Under the pieces are notes generated by a model. The model ran no database searches, was not told the origin of the DNA, and was given only the letters and a program-made list of their open reading frames with translations. DNA of 10,284 bases from an uncultured Acidobacteriota bacterium (GTDB taxonomy: Bacteria; Acidobacteriota; Vicinamibacteria; Vicinamibacterales; SCN-69-37), in NCBI GenBank assembly GCA_937880585.1, contig CALFMR010000434.1, positions 1 through 10,284 on the forward strand, given 5' to 3'. A program made the position numbers and the translations under genes. Shown here piece after piece: positions 1 to 7,567 of this stretch (positions within the stretch are counted from its first letter, which is position 1; each line of letters starts with the position of its first letter).

Positions 1-2
1 AT

Positions 3-356
3 TGGGCGGCGCCGTGGATTCTTCCGGTGACGCGCGCGGGGGTGATGGACGTCTACGCGAATCACCCCTTCCAGCCGAACGCCACGGTGCGTCGCAACGA
101 TCTGGCGCAGGTCGTCTCGCATCTCCTGGACCTGGCGGCCGCGAGCCGGCCGGCGGATCTCACGAAATGGAAGGCTGCGCGTCCGCGGCTGGCCGACCTG
201 CCGTCGGGCAACGTCTTCTATCGCGCGGCCGCACTCGCCGTGGCGTCCGGCGCGATGACGGCCGACGCGGACGGCCGGTTCTATCCGACGCGCCCCGCGA
301 CGGGGCAGGATCTCAGCACCGCGATCGCCCGCATCGAACAGCTCGCGGGCCATTAG
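3..356 (+). CDS. C-terminal fragment of an S-layer-homology (SLH) domain protein
   Basis: Partial gene: the reading frame is open to the left edge, so the start lies outside the window; it ends at TAG 354-356. About 117 residues are visible. They look like two SLH-type modules. The first begins WAAPWILPVTRAGVMD, continues through YANHPFQPNATVRRNDLAQVV, and matches the usual SLH pattern of a W-A--WI helix, an aromatic/hydrophobic G-M/Y turn, F-P and a R-(E/D)-A helix. The second is weaker: FYRAAALAVASGAM, then DGRFYPTRPATGQDL. SLH modules usually hold exported proteins on the cell surface by binding cell-wall polymers, so this is probably the tail of a large secreted protein, but nothing shows what the missing N-terminal part does. 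It is followed after 5 nt by the phosphatidyltransferase gene, suggesting co-transcription. A GTG at 27 and ATG at 45 are in frame but lie inside the module and are unlikely starts. Confidence 0.72.
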   Translation, partial: WAAPWILPVTRAGVMDVYANHPFQPNATVRRNDLAQVVSHLLDLAAASRPADLTKWKAARPRLADLPSGNVFYRAAALAVASGAMTADADGRFYPTRPATGQDLSTAIARIEQLAGH

Positions 357-361
357 TCGAG

Positions 362-970
362 ATGGCCATGGCCGTGTTGACTGCCGCCAATCAGCTCACG
401 CTGGTGCGCCTCATCCTCGTGCCGGTATTCGCGCTGTTCATGCTGTACCGGCTGCCGGGCTGGGCGCTCGTCACCTTCGCGGTCGCGGGCGTCACCGACG
501 CCTTCGACGGGATGATCGCGCGGCGCACGGGGCAGCAGACGGCGCTCGGCGCGTGGCTCGACCCGATGGCCGACAAGCTGCTCGTCGCGACGATGTTCGT
601 CGTCCTGACGATTCCTGGATTGGGACAGACGGTGCGCATGCCGCTCTGGCTGACCGTGCTCGTCCTCAGCCGCGACATCGCGATCGTGCTCACCGTCGCC
701 GTCGTCAATCTCGCGGTGGCGCGCCGGACGTTTCGGCCGACGATGCTCGGAAAACTGACGACGGTCGTGTACGTGTTGACGGGCGTGGTGATGCTCTACG
801 CCAACTATCGCGGCGAAGTGCTCGTCATTGTCACGGTTGCCGTGTACGCGTCGCTGATTCTGACGCTCGTCTCCGCGTCGCAGTACGTCGCCCGCGTCGC
901 GCGCGGCTTCGCCGCCGGCGACGACGAGCGTTCCGACGTCAGAAGTTCGAAGCCAGAAGCCAGAAGCTGA
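362..970 (+). CDS. pgsA: CDP-alcohol phosphatidyltransferase, probably phosphatidylglycerophosphate synthase
   Basis: 202-residue integral membrane enzyme of the CDP-alcohol phosphatidyltransferase family, which swaps the CMP of CDP-diacylglycerol for an alcohol. The complete family signature D-x2-DG-x2-AR-x8-G-x3-D-x3-D is present at residues 46-71 (DAFDGMIAR, then G63, D67, D71); the aspartates bind the metal and activate the acceptor. The N-terminus NQLTLVRLILVPVF (10-23) is the typical amphipathic start of PgsA, which uses glycerol-3-phosphate and leads to phosphatidylglycerol; length (about 180-200) also fits. Hydrophobic segments lie near residues 12-29, 35-45, 73-83, 92-118, 128-145 and 149-170. 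A cardiolipin-synthase-type or other acceptor cannot be excluded. The start is ATG 362, or ATG 368 two codons on; neither has a clear ribosome site, consistent with coupling to the gene ending at 356. The last residues (about 193-202, ending SSKPEARS) are hydrophilic and encoded by a short tandem repeat, so this tail is probably not functional. Confidence 0.85.
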   Translation: MAMAVLTAANQLTLVRLILVPVFALFMLYRLPGWALVTFAVAGVTDAFDGMIARRTGQQTALGAWLDPMADKLLVATMFVVLTIPGLGQTVRMPLWLTVLVLSRDIAIVLTVAVVNLAVARRTFRPTMLGKLTTVVYVLTGVVMLYANYRGEVLVIVTVAVYASLILTLVSASQYVARVARGFAAGDDERSDVRSSKPEARS

Positions 971-991
971 GCGACGCCACGCTCGAAGTTC
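942..991. repeat. Short 7-bp-period repeat (GAAGTTC / GAAGCCA)
   Basis: Positions 942-948 read GAAGTTC, 949-955 GAAGCCA, 956-962 GAAGCCA and 963-967 GAAGC, giving an uninterrupted period of 7. The first unit, GAAGTTC, recurs at 985-991 between the two convergent genes. The array covers the last codons and stop of the phosphatidyltransferase gene and reaches to within 7 bp of the end of the opposite gene. It is far less GC-rich than its surroundings. It resembles dispersed intergenic microsatellite-like repeats rather than a mobile element: no transposase or flanking inverted repeats are visible. Confidence 0.6.
969..984. terminator. Weak inverted repeat between convergent genes, possible bidirectional terminator
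   Basis: GAGCG (969-973) and CGCTC (980-984) can form a 5-bp stem around a 6-nt loop, in the 27-bp gap between the convergent stop codons (970 plus strand, 998 minus strand). The position is right for a shared terminator, but the stem is short and no T-run follows on either strand. This is a weak candidate only; Rho-dependent termination is as likely. Confidence 0.2.
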
Positions 992-997
992 GGGTTT

Positions 998-1936
<939 letters not shown>

Positions 1937-1944
1937 GAGTGGGC

Positions 1945-3381
1945 TCAGGCGAGGCGGTGCAACCCACGCAGGATCGTGAGCCACATGATCTTGAAGTCGA
2001 GCGCGAGCGACCAGTTCTCGATGTAGTAGAGATCGAACTCGATGCGTTTTTCGAGCGACGTGTTGCCGCGCCACCCGTTGACCTGCGCCCAGCCCGTGAT
2101 GCCGGACTTCACCTTGTGGCGCAGCATGTACTGCGGGATCTGGTACTTGAACTGCTCGACGAAGAACGGGCGTTCCGGACGCGGGCCGACGATCGACATG
2201 TCGCCCTTGAGCACGTTCCAGAACTGCGGCAGCTCGTCGAAGTCATGCCGCCGCAGCCACCGGCCGATCGACGTCGCGCGCGGGTCGTCCTCGCGCGCCC
2301 AGACCGGACCGCTCGCATCCTCGGCGTCGACGGGCATCGATCGGAACTTGTAGACGACGAACGCCTTGCCGTCGAGGCCCATCCGGACCTGCTTGTAGAA
2401 GATCGGGCCGGGCGACGTCCGTTTGATGAGCCAGCCGAGGACGAACGCCGGGATCACGCCGACCGCGACGACGGCGGCGGACAGCGCGATGTCGACCGTG
2501 CGCTTGAGCAGGGTGTTCACGCCGCGGAGCGGCACGTCGTTGACGCTGATGAGCGGCAGGCCGTCGAGGTCCTCGAGCCGCGCGCGCAGCGTGATGAACT
2601 GCAGGAGATCCGGCACGACGTGGACGTCGATGCACTCGCGCGTCGAGAACTCGACGACGCCGAGCGTCTTCAGATGCTCTTCGATGGGCAGCGCGACGTA
2701 GATCTCGTCGATCTTCTCGCGCGTCGCGACCTCGGCGACATCGGCGACGGTGCCGAGCAGCGGGAGTCCACGATAGCCGATCGTGTCGGCGCCGGCCGCG
2801 CGATCGTCGACGAAGCCGATGAGCCGGAAGCCGAGCTCGCTGTGCTCGAGGATGCGATCGGCGACCATCCGTCCGAGATCGCCGACGCCGACGACCAGCA
2901 CGCGCTTGAGGCCGATGCCCGCGCGCCAGCGGCGCGAGAGAACGTCGCGTACGGTTTCGCGCGAGACGTACGTGAAGAACACGTTCAGCACGAGGAACAG
3001 GCCCCAGACGAGCTGCGAGATCTCGTAGACGCCCTGTTGCTTCAGCGCGTTCGACAGGTAGTAGGTGCGGAAGTACAGAATGCTGCCGCCGGCCAGGAGC
3101 ACGGCGAGGATCGTGCCCACGAGCACGGCGAAGAAGTCGTCGACGCGCGTGCGGCCGCGCCGCAGCCGATAGAGCCGCTGCACGTGAAACGCGATCGGCA
3201 CCGACAACGCGACGAACGGCGCGAGCGTCAGGTAGTGCGAGAACGGCGGCACGCCTTCCCACACCGGGATGAGGCCGCTCTCGAACCGGATGAGATAGGC
3301 GATGAGGAACGCCGCGCCGGCCGAGATGACGTCGGCGAGGACGTACAGCGCGACGAGCAGGCGGTTGTGTCGTCTCAGCAC
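1945..3381 (-). CDS. Polyprenyl-phosphate sugar-1-phosphate transferase (WcaJ/CpsE-type initiating enzyme)
   Basis: 478-residue membrane protein that starts glycan assembly by moving a hexose-1-phosphate (most often glucose-1-phosphate) from its UDP-sugar to undecaprenyl phosphate at the cytoplasmic face. Four hydrophobic segments (about 8-31, 51-67, 83-103, 119-139) are followed by a CoA-binding-like Rossmann region with GVGDLG at 165-170 and FVDD at 190-193. A fifth hydrophobic stretch near 298-319 leads into the bacterial sugar transferase domain (about 290-478): TSPGPIFYKQ (322-331), KFRSM (345-349), DELPQ (382-386, with the D382-E383 catalytic pair of this fold), GDMSIVGPRPER (393-404) and TGWAQVNGWRGNT. 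The last block is typical of undecaprenyl-phosphate glucose phosphotransferases. I chose GTG 3381 because the protein then starts LRRHNRLLVALYVLAD at the first membrane segment and overlaps the preceding stop by 7 nt; the in-frame extension to 3621 is Arg-rich shadow of that gene. The sugar is not provable from sequence. Confidence 0.92.
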   Translation of the reverse strand: MLRRHNRLLVALYVLADVISAGAAFLIAYLIRFESGLIPVWEGVPPFSHYLTLAPFVALSVPIAFHVQRLYRLRRGRTRVDDFFAVLVGTILAVLLAGGSILYFRTYYLSNALKQQGVYEISQLVWGLFLVLNVFFTYVSRETVRDVLSRRWRAGIGLKRVLVVGVGDLGRMVADRILEHSELGFRLIGFVDDRAAGADTIGYRGLPLLGTVADVAEVATREKIDEIYVALPIEEHLKTLGVVEFSTRECIDVHVVPDLLQFITLRARLEDLDGLPLISVNDVPLRGVNTLLKRTVDIALSAAVVAVGVIPAFVLGWLIKRTSPGPIFYKQVRMGLDGKAFVVYKFRSMPVDAEDASGPVWAREDDPRATSIGRWLRRHDFDELPQFWNVLKGDMSIVGPRPERPFFVEQFKYQIPQYMLRHKVKSGITGWAQVNGWRGNTSLEKRIEFDLYYIENWSLALDFKIMWLTILRGLHRLA

Positions 3382-4520
3382 GGATGGGCCGCTGCCAGGG
3401 CCGCGGTGACGAGCGAACGGAATCCGGCTTCGAAGCGCTCGGTCGAAAACGTCCGCGCGTGCGCGACGATTGGCCCCGGATCGAGCGGCCGGCGGCGGGC
3501 CTCGTCCATCGCGTCGGCGAAGGCCTCGGCCGACGGCGTGTCGACCAGCCAGCCGGTCACGCCCGGCCGCACGGTTTCGGCCGCGCCGCCACGTCCCAGC
3601 GCGACGACCGGTCGTCCGCACGCCATCGCCTCGACCGGCGCGATGCCGAAGTCCTCTTCGGCCGGCAGTACGAGTGCCTGCGCGCCGCGATACAACTCGC
3701 GCACGGCCTCGTCGCTCGGCGAGCCGGCGAACTCGACGGTCGGACCGGCCATTGCGCGGAGCCGCGGGAGATCCGGGCCGCTGCCGACGACGATCAGCGG
3801 CACGCCCAGCCGGCTGGCGGCGGCAATCGCCACCTCGATGCGTTTGTAGGGCACGAGGGCGGAAACCCCGAGGAAGTAGGGGCGCGGTGCGCCCGCGCCT
3901 GGCGTGAAGAAATCCACGTCTACGGGCGGATGGAGCACGACGGCCGTCCGATTATAGTACCGCGCGATCCGGCCCGCAACGAACGCGGAGTTCGCGATGA
4001 ACCGATCGACGCGTGTCGCCGTCGCCCGATCCCAGCGCGCGAGCCACGCCATGGTCGCGCGCGCGGCCCAGTGCCGCAGCGGGCCGAGCCGGTCGCGGCC
4101 GAAGTATGCGTCGAACTGATCCCAGGCGTACCGCATCGGCGAGTGGCAGTAACAGACGTGCAGCGCGCGGCCGGTCGGGACGACGGCTTTGGCCGCGCAG
4201 TGGCTCGTCGAAATGACTACATCCACGTCGTCGAGATCGAAGCCTTCGATCGCGGCGGGGAAGAGCGGCAGGTAACGGCGATAGAGACGCGTCGCGCGCG
4301 GCAGATGCTGGATGGCCGACGTGCGGACACGGTGCGCCTCGATGGTTCGAGAGACCGCGCCGCGCGCATGCACGAGCGTCAGCACGTCAGCGGCGGGGAA
4401 CAGCCGGCAGAGCGACTCGAGGACACGCTCGCCGCCGCGCATGCCGGTCAGCCAGTCATGGACGAGCGCGACGCGCAGCGGCGTCTCGAATGGCACGGTC
4501 GTCATGCGGGTATCAGTCAT
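3375..4520 (-). CDS. Glycosyltransferase D, GT4 family (WbaZ-like)
   Basis: 381-residue GT-B fold glycosyltransferase. The start MTTVPFETPLRVALVHDWLTGMRGGERVLESL (in two parts, residues 6-37) and the CHSPMRYAWD block (125-134) are characteristic of the WbaZ/RfbZ-like GT4 branch, which includes mannosyltransferases of O-antigen synthesis. The donor side is in the C-terminal half: GVSALVPYKRIEVAI (218-232), VVGSGPD (244-250) and the E-x7-E motif of GT4 retaining enzymes at E289/E297 (EDFGIAPVE). No membrane segment is seen, so it likely acts on the lipid-linked glycan at the inner face of the cytoplasmic membrane. ATG 4520 overlaps the preceding stop by 8 nt (ATGACTGA), which suggests coupling; ATG 4505, five codons in, is an alternative. 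It overlaps the next gene by 7 nt. Donor sugar: mannose by family analogy only. Confidence 0.9.
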   Translation of the reverse strand: MTDTRMTTVPFETPLRVALVHDWLTGMRGGERVLESLCRLFPAADVLTLVHARGAVSRTIEAHRVRTSAIQHLPRATRLYRRYLPLFPAAIEGFDLDDVDVVISTSHCAAKAVVPTGRALHVCYCHSPMRYAWDQFDAYFGRDRLGPLRHWAARATMAWLARWDRATATRVDRFIANSAFVAGRIARYYNRTAVVLHPPVDVDFFTPGAGAPRPYFLGVSALVPYKRIEVAIAAASRLGVPLIVVGSGPDLPRLRAMAGPTVEFAGSPSDEAVRELYRGAQALVLPAEEDFGIAPVEAMACGRPVVALGRGGAAETVRPGVTGWLVDTPSAEAFADAMDEARRRPLDPGPIVAHARTFSTERFEAGFRSLVTAALAAAHPC

Positions 4521-5634
4521 GACCCTGAGCCCCGAGTTCGGCGTAGATGGCGCGGATCCGCGTGACCGTCCGGTCCCACGAAAACAGCTTCGCGCGCTCG
4601 TGGCCGCGACGGATGAGATCGGCCCGCAGGTCCGGCTCGGACAGCACGCGCGCCATGGCGCTTGCGATGGCGCCCGCGTCCAGCGGGTCAATGAGGAGTG
4701 CGGCGTCGCCGACGACTTCGGGGAGGGATGACACGTTCGACGTCACGACCGGCGCGCCGGCGGCCATCGCCTCGAGCGGCGGCAACCCGAAGCCTTCGTA
4801 GAGCGAGGGGAAGACGAAGACCGACGCGAGCCGGTAGAGCGCCGCCAGCGTCGCGTCGGGGACGAAGCCGAAGAACCGCACGTGCTGGTGGAGTTGGAAC
4901 CGATGCACGAGCCGGCGCAGGTTCGGATACTTCGACAGCTCGTCACCGATGATGAGCAGCTTCGTGCCCGTGATGCCCTGGCGCCGCAGGATGGCATACG
5001 CCTCGATCAGCCGATCGACGTTCTTGTGCGGTTTGATGTTGCCGGCATACAGGACGAATGGCTCGGTGAGCTGAAAGCGCTCGCGGACACGTGCCATGTC
5101 CTCGGGCGTCGGCGGCGTCGCGAAGCGTTCGTCGAGGCCGTTGGGCACGACCTCGACCCGTTCGGCCGGTACGTGCAGATAGTGCAGGATGTCGTCCTTG
5201 GACGCCTGCGACACGGTCAGCACGCGTCGCGCCCGCCGGGCGGACGTCCACATCATCGTCCGCGCGTAAAGATGTGCCGCGCGGTTCGGCAGGTACTGTG
5301 GGAACCGCAGGTGGATGCAGTCGTGGATCGTAACGACGTACGGACAGCGGGTCAGGGGCGGAACGACATAGTGCGGTGCGTGAAAGAGATCGACATGCGC
5401 GCGCCGGAGGGTCACCGGAACGCTGACCTGTTCGCGGACGGAGTAGTTTGCGGCCTCCTCGGGCAGCGGCTCGAACTGCGGGCCCAAGGCGCGGACGAAC
5501 GGCACGTCACTCTCGCGGCACAGCAGCACGTAGGTATCGGTGCCGCCCTGTCGTGCAAGGGTGTGCACGAGATTGCGCACATAGGTGCCAATCCCGTAGT
5601 CGTGGAGCTTGCGGGCGTCGATGGCGATGCGCAC
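4513..5634 (-). CDS. Glycosyltransferase C, GT4 family
   Basis: 373-residue GT-B fold retaining glycosyltransferase. The N-terminal half begins RIAIDARKLHDYGIGTYVRN, where the GIGTY loop is the usual acceptor-side glycine turn, and includes FHAPHYVVP (84-92) and VTIHDCIHLRFP (101-112). The C-terminal half has YAGNIKPHKNVDRLIEAY (196-213; basic K204 of the nucleotide-diphosphate pocket) and the E-x7-E motif E280/E288 in SLYEGFGLPPLEAMAAG, followed by SSLPEVVGDAA. It resembles the MtfB-like mannosyltransferase branch of GT4, but the donor sugar cannot be read from sequence. The start is GTG 5634, exactly at the first strand of the Rossmann fold, with GGGGA about 9 nt upstream; the in-frame extension upstream is the shadow of the preceding gene. 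It lies 17 nt after the GT2 gene and shares 8 nt with the next gene. Confidence 0.9.
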   Translation of the reverse strand: MRIAIDARKLHDYGIGTYVRNLVHTLARQGGTDTYVLLCRESDVPFVRALGPQFEPLPEEAANYSVREQVSVPVTLRRAHVDLFHAPHYVVPPLTRCPYVVTIHDCIHLRFPQYLPNRAAHLYARTMMWTSARRARRVLTVSQASKDDILHYLHVPAERVEVVPNGLDERFATPPTPEDMARVRERFQLTEPFVLYAGNIKPHKNVDRLIEAYAILRRQGITGTKLLIIGDELSKYPNLRRLVHRFQLHQHVRFFGFVPDATLAALYRLASVFVFPSLYEGFGLPPLEAMAAGAPVVTSNVSSLPEVVGDAALLIDPLDAGAIASAMARVLSEPDLRADLIRRGHERAKLFSWDRTVTRIRAIYAELGAQGHD

Positions 5635-5651
5635 GGGGCCGTTCCCCGATT

Positions 5652-6470
5652 CTATCGGACGGTGCGGCCGCGAACTGCGAGCCAGCGGCGCAGCCATGGC
5701 GCCCAGCGCGGGGCGTGTTTCTCGTAAAACGTGACGTGGGCGCGGTCGTACAAGGCGTGGCTGTCCGGCGTGGCGCGGGCCACCGATCGCCCCCGCAGGT
5801 GCACGATGTCGACGCGTGGCGTGAACACGACGCGGCCGCCATGCGCACGAATGCTGGCGCAGAAGTCGACGTCCTCTTCGTACAGGAAATAACGCTCGTC
5901 GAGTAATCCGGCGGCGATCGCCGGGTCGCGCGCAACGAGCAGGGCCGCGCCGCTCACCCAGTCCACCGTTCGTTCGCGCGAGACGAGGCGCTCGACATAC
6001 CGTCGCGCCAGGGCCCCTTCGCTGGCCGCCGCGCGGACGCGCAGCCGCTGGACGGCTTCGGCCAGGGGCGTGAGCATCGGACCGAATGACACTTCCGGTC
6101 GTCCGCGTCCGTCGACGAGCCGCGGACCGATGACCGTCGCCCCAGTGGCTTCGCGCCGCGTGACGAGCGCGTCGATCGCGCCGGCGGGCACGATCGTGTC
6201 GCTGTTGAGCAGGAGCACGAGCGGCGCCGTCGACTCGCGGATGGCGATGTTGTTCGCGGCGGCGAATCCGACGTTGCGGTCGAGCGCGATGAGGCGGACA
6301 CGCGGCCGGCGCTCGCGGACATGTGCCGGAGTGCCGTCGGCCGACGCGTTGTCGACGACGAAAATCGCACCGAGCGCGGCGGGCGGTGCCGCCTCGATCG
6401 ACGCAAGGCACGCGTCGAGGTCGTCGCGCGTGTTGTAGCTGACGATGACGACGTCGACCGCCGGCGTCAC
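5652..6470 (-). CDS. Glycosyltransferase, GT2 family (rhamnosyltransferase-like)
   Basis: 272-residue GT-A fold inverting glycosyltransferase, the only one of this fold in the cluster. Visible motifs: VDVVIVSYNTRDDLDACL (5-22), VVDNASADGT (38-47, nucleotide-binding aspartate D40), LDRNVGFAAANN (63-74), the DxD-type LLLNSDTIV (86-94), WVSGAALLVAR (171-181), and the acceptor/catalytic region YFLYEEDVDFC (194-204), followed by H224 in VHLRGRS. This arrangement is that of the GT2 subgroup that includes many rhamnosyltransferases of O-antigen and exopolysaccharide clusters. The sugar is not determined, and no dTDP-rhamnose genes are present in this window. GTG 6470 overlaps the preceding TGA as GTGA and is preceded by a strong ribosome site (GAGGAGG at 6481-6487), which settles the start. 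Confidence 0.9.
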   Translation of the reverse strand: MTPAVDVVIVSYNTRDDLDACLASIEAAPPAALGAIFVVDNASADGTPAHVRERRPRVRLIALDRNVGFAAANNIAIRESTAPLVLLLNSDTIVPAGAIDALVTRREATGATVIGPRLVDGRGRPEVSFGPMLTPLAEAVQRLRVRAAASEGALARRYVERLVSRERTVDWVSGAALLVARDPAIAAGLLDERYFLYEEDVDFCASIRAHGGRVVFTPRVDIVHLRGRSVARATPDSHALYDRAHVTFYEKHAPRWAPWLRRWLAVRGRTVR

Positions 6471-7567
6471 GAGCGGACGGCCTCCTCGAGCGCCGTGCGG
6501 ATCGTGGCCGCGGCCTGACGCCATGAAAACGCCCGCAACCGTTCGCGGCCGGCTTCGACGAGCCGACGCCGCGCCGTGTCGTCAATGAGCAGCGTGCGCA
6601 GGGCCGCACCAATTGCCGCCGGGTCGTCCGGGACAAACATGGCGGCACCCTCATATACCTCGCGCGCAACGGGCGTATCGAGCAGCGCTGGCGCGACGCC
6701 GCGCGCGAGCGCCTCCATGGGCGTCATCGCGAAGCCTTCGTAGTCCGAGAGGAAGGCAAACACTCGCGCCCGGCCGTAGAGCTCGGCAAGTTCCGCGTCA
6801 GTGACGTAGGCGCGCCACTCCACGCGATCGCCGACGCCCGTCGTCGACGCGAGGGCACGTGGATCGATGCGTGGACTCGTGCGGTTGTCGCCCGCGAGCA
6901 CGAGCCGCGCGTTCGGCACGTCACCCGCGGCCGCGGCGAAGGCCGAGATGAGATCGGGAATCCGCCGCCGGTTGAAGAGCGATCCGACGAACAGGACGAT
7001 CGGCTCGCGTGGGCCCGCATCGCCGTCGTCGACCAATGGCGGCGCACCCGGTGGCGCGATCGCGATCGCGTCGCGCCGGATGCCAATCCAGCGCACGATC
7101 TCGCGAGCGGAGAACTCGGAGATCGTCACCACGCGCCGCGCACGTCGCGCGGCCGACCGGGTGATCCAGCGACGACGCAGGCCTTCGCGCCAGCCGAACC
7201 ATTCCGGATGCGCGAAGAACGAGACGTCATAGATCGCGACGACGAATGGGCAGGCGAGACGGAGCGGCGCGGTGTAGCCGGCGGCGAAGAAGACATCGAC
7301 GCCCGCACGAGTAATGGCGCGGGGCAGCCGCATCTGCTCCCATCTCGTGCCCGTCGACGTCGACGCGACAACATGCCAGTCGACATTCGGAAAGCGCGCG
7401 CGAAGGTCGTCGCCGGGCGACGATGGAACGAAGATGGTCAATCGGTGTGGCCACGTCGGATCGCCGATCCACGCGCCGAGGATCTCAGCGAGATAGCGCC
7501 CCACGCCCGTGGGCCGGCCCAGAAGTTCGCGGCCGTCGACCCCGATATGCAAGCCCGGTCCGCTCAT
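6467..7567 (-). CDS. Glycosyltransferase B, GT4 family (divergent)
   Basis: 366-residue GT-B fold glycosyltransferase. The N-terminal half has LHIGVDGRELLGRPTGVGRY (6-25), with the glycine loop TGVGRY, FFAAGYTAPL (93-102) and VAIYDVSFFAHPEW (110-123). The C-terminal half has LFVGSLFNRRRIPDLISAF (192-210) and the E-x7-E motif E277/E285 in DYEGFAMTPMEALARG. It departs from its neighbours at conserved points: EGFA instead of EGFG, an arginine cluster (200-202) where C and A have HKN or RKN, and AREVYEGAA (301-309) instead of LPEVVG-A. It is intact and not obviously degenerate, so a different donor or acceptor is a fair inference. ATG 7567 overlaps the preceding TGA as ATGA, and its own stop overlaps the next start as GTGA, placing it firmly inside the operon. 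Confidence 0.88.
   Translation of the reverse strand: MSGPGLHIGVDGRELLGRPTGVGRYLAEILGAWIGDPTWPHRLTIFVPSSPGDDLRARFPNVDWHVVASTSTGTRWEQMRLPRAITRAGVDVFFAAGYTAPLRLACPFVVAIYDVSFFAHPEWFGWREGLRRRWITRSAARRARRVVTISEFSAREIVRWIGIRRDAIAIAPPGAPPLVDDGDAGPREPIVLFVGSLFNRRRIPDLISAFAAAAGDVPNARLVLAGDNRTSPRIDPRALASTTGVGDRVEWRAYVTDAELAELYGRARVFAFLSDYEGFAMTPMEALARGVAPALLDTPVAREVYEGAAMFVPDDPAAIGAALRTLLIDDTARRRLVEAGRERLRAFSWRQAAATIRTALEEAVRS
6481..6487 (-). promoter_or_regulatory. Strong ribosome binding site for the GT2 gene
   Basis: Minus-strand GAGGAGG lies 10 nt upstream of GTG 6470, inside the 3' end of the preceding gene. It is the best Shine-Dalgarno match in the operon and supports the GTG start over the Arg/Gly-rich in-frame extension to 6524. 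Confidence 0.7.

Noticed and set aside
2..361. N-terminal extension of the phosphatidyltransferase back to the left edge
   Set aside because: Residues before ATG 362 are Arg/Gly-rich and lie out of frame over the SLH-type coding region; the family starts at the NQLTLVRLILVP block.
1939..3849. 636-codon open frame on the plus strand opposite the phosphotransferase and glycosyltransferase D genes
   Set aside because: Its translation is low-complexity, rich in D, E, R and A, with no domain pattern. It is the antisense shadow of two genes with full family motifs; long antisense frames are expected in such GC-rich codon usage.
5635..6669. Long N-terminal extension of glycosyltransferase C, making a 718-residue fusion
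   Set aside because: The extension is an Arg/Pro/Ala-rich shadow of the GT2 gene in another frame; the real protein starts at the Rossmann strand after GTG 5634 with a plausible ribosome site.
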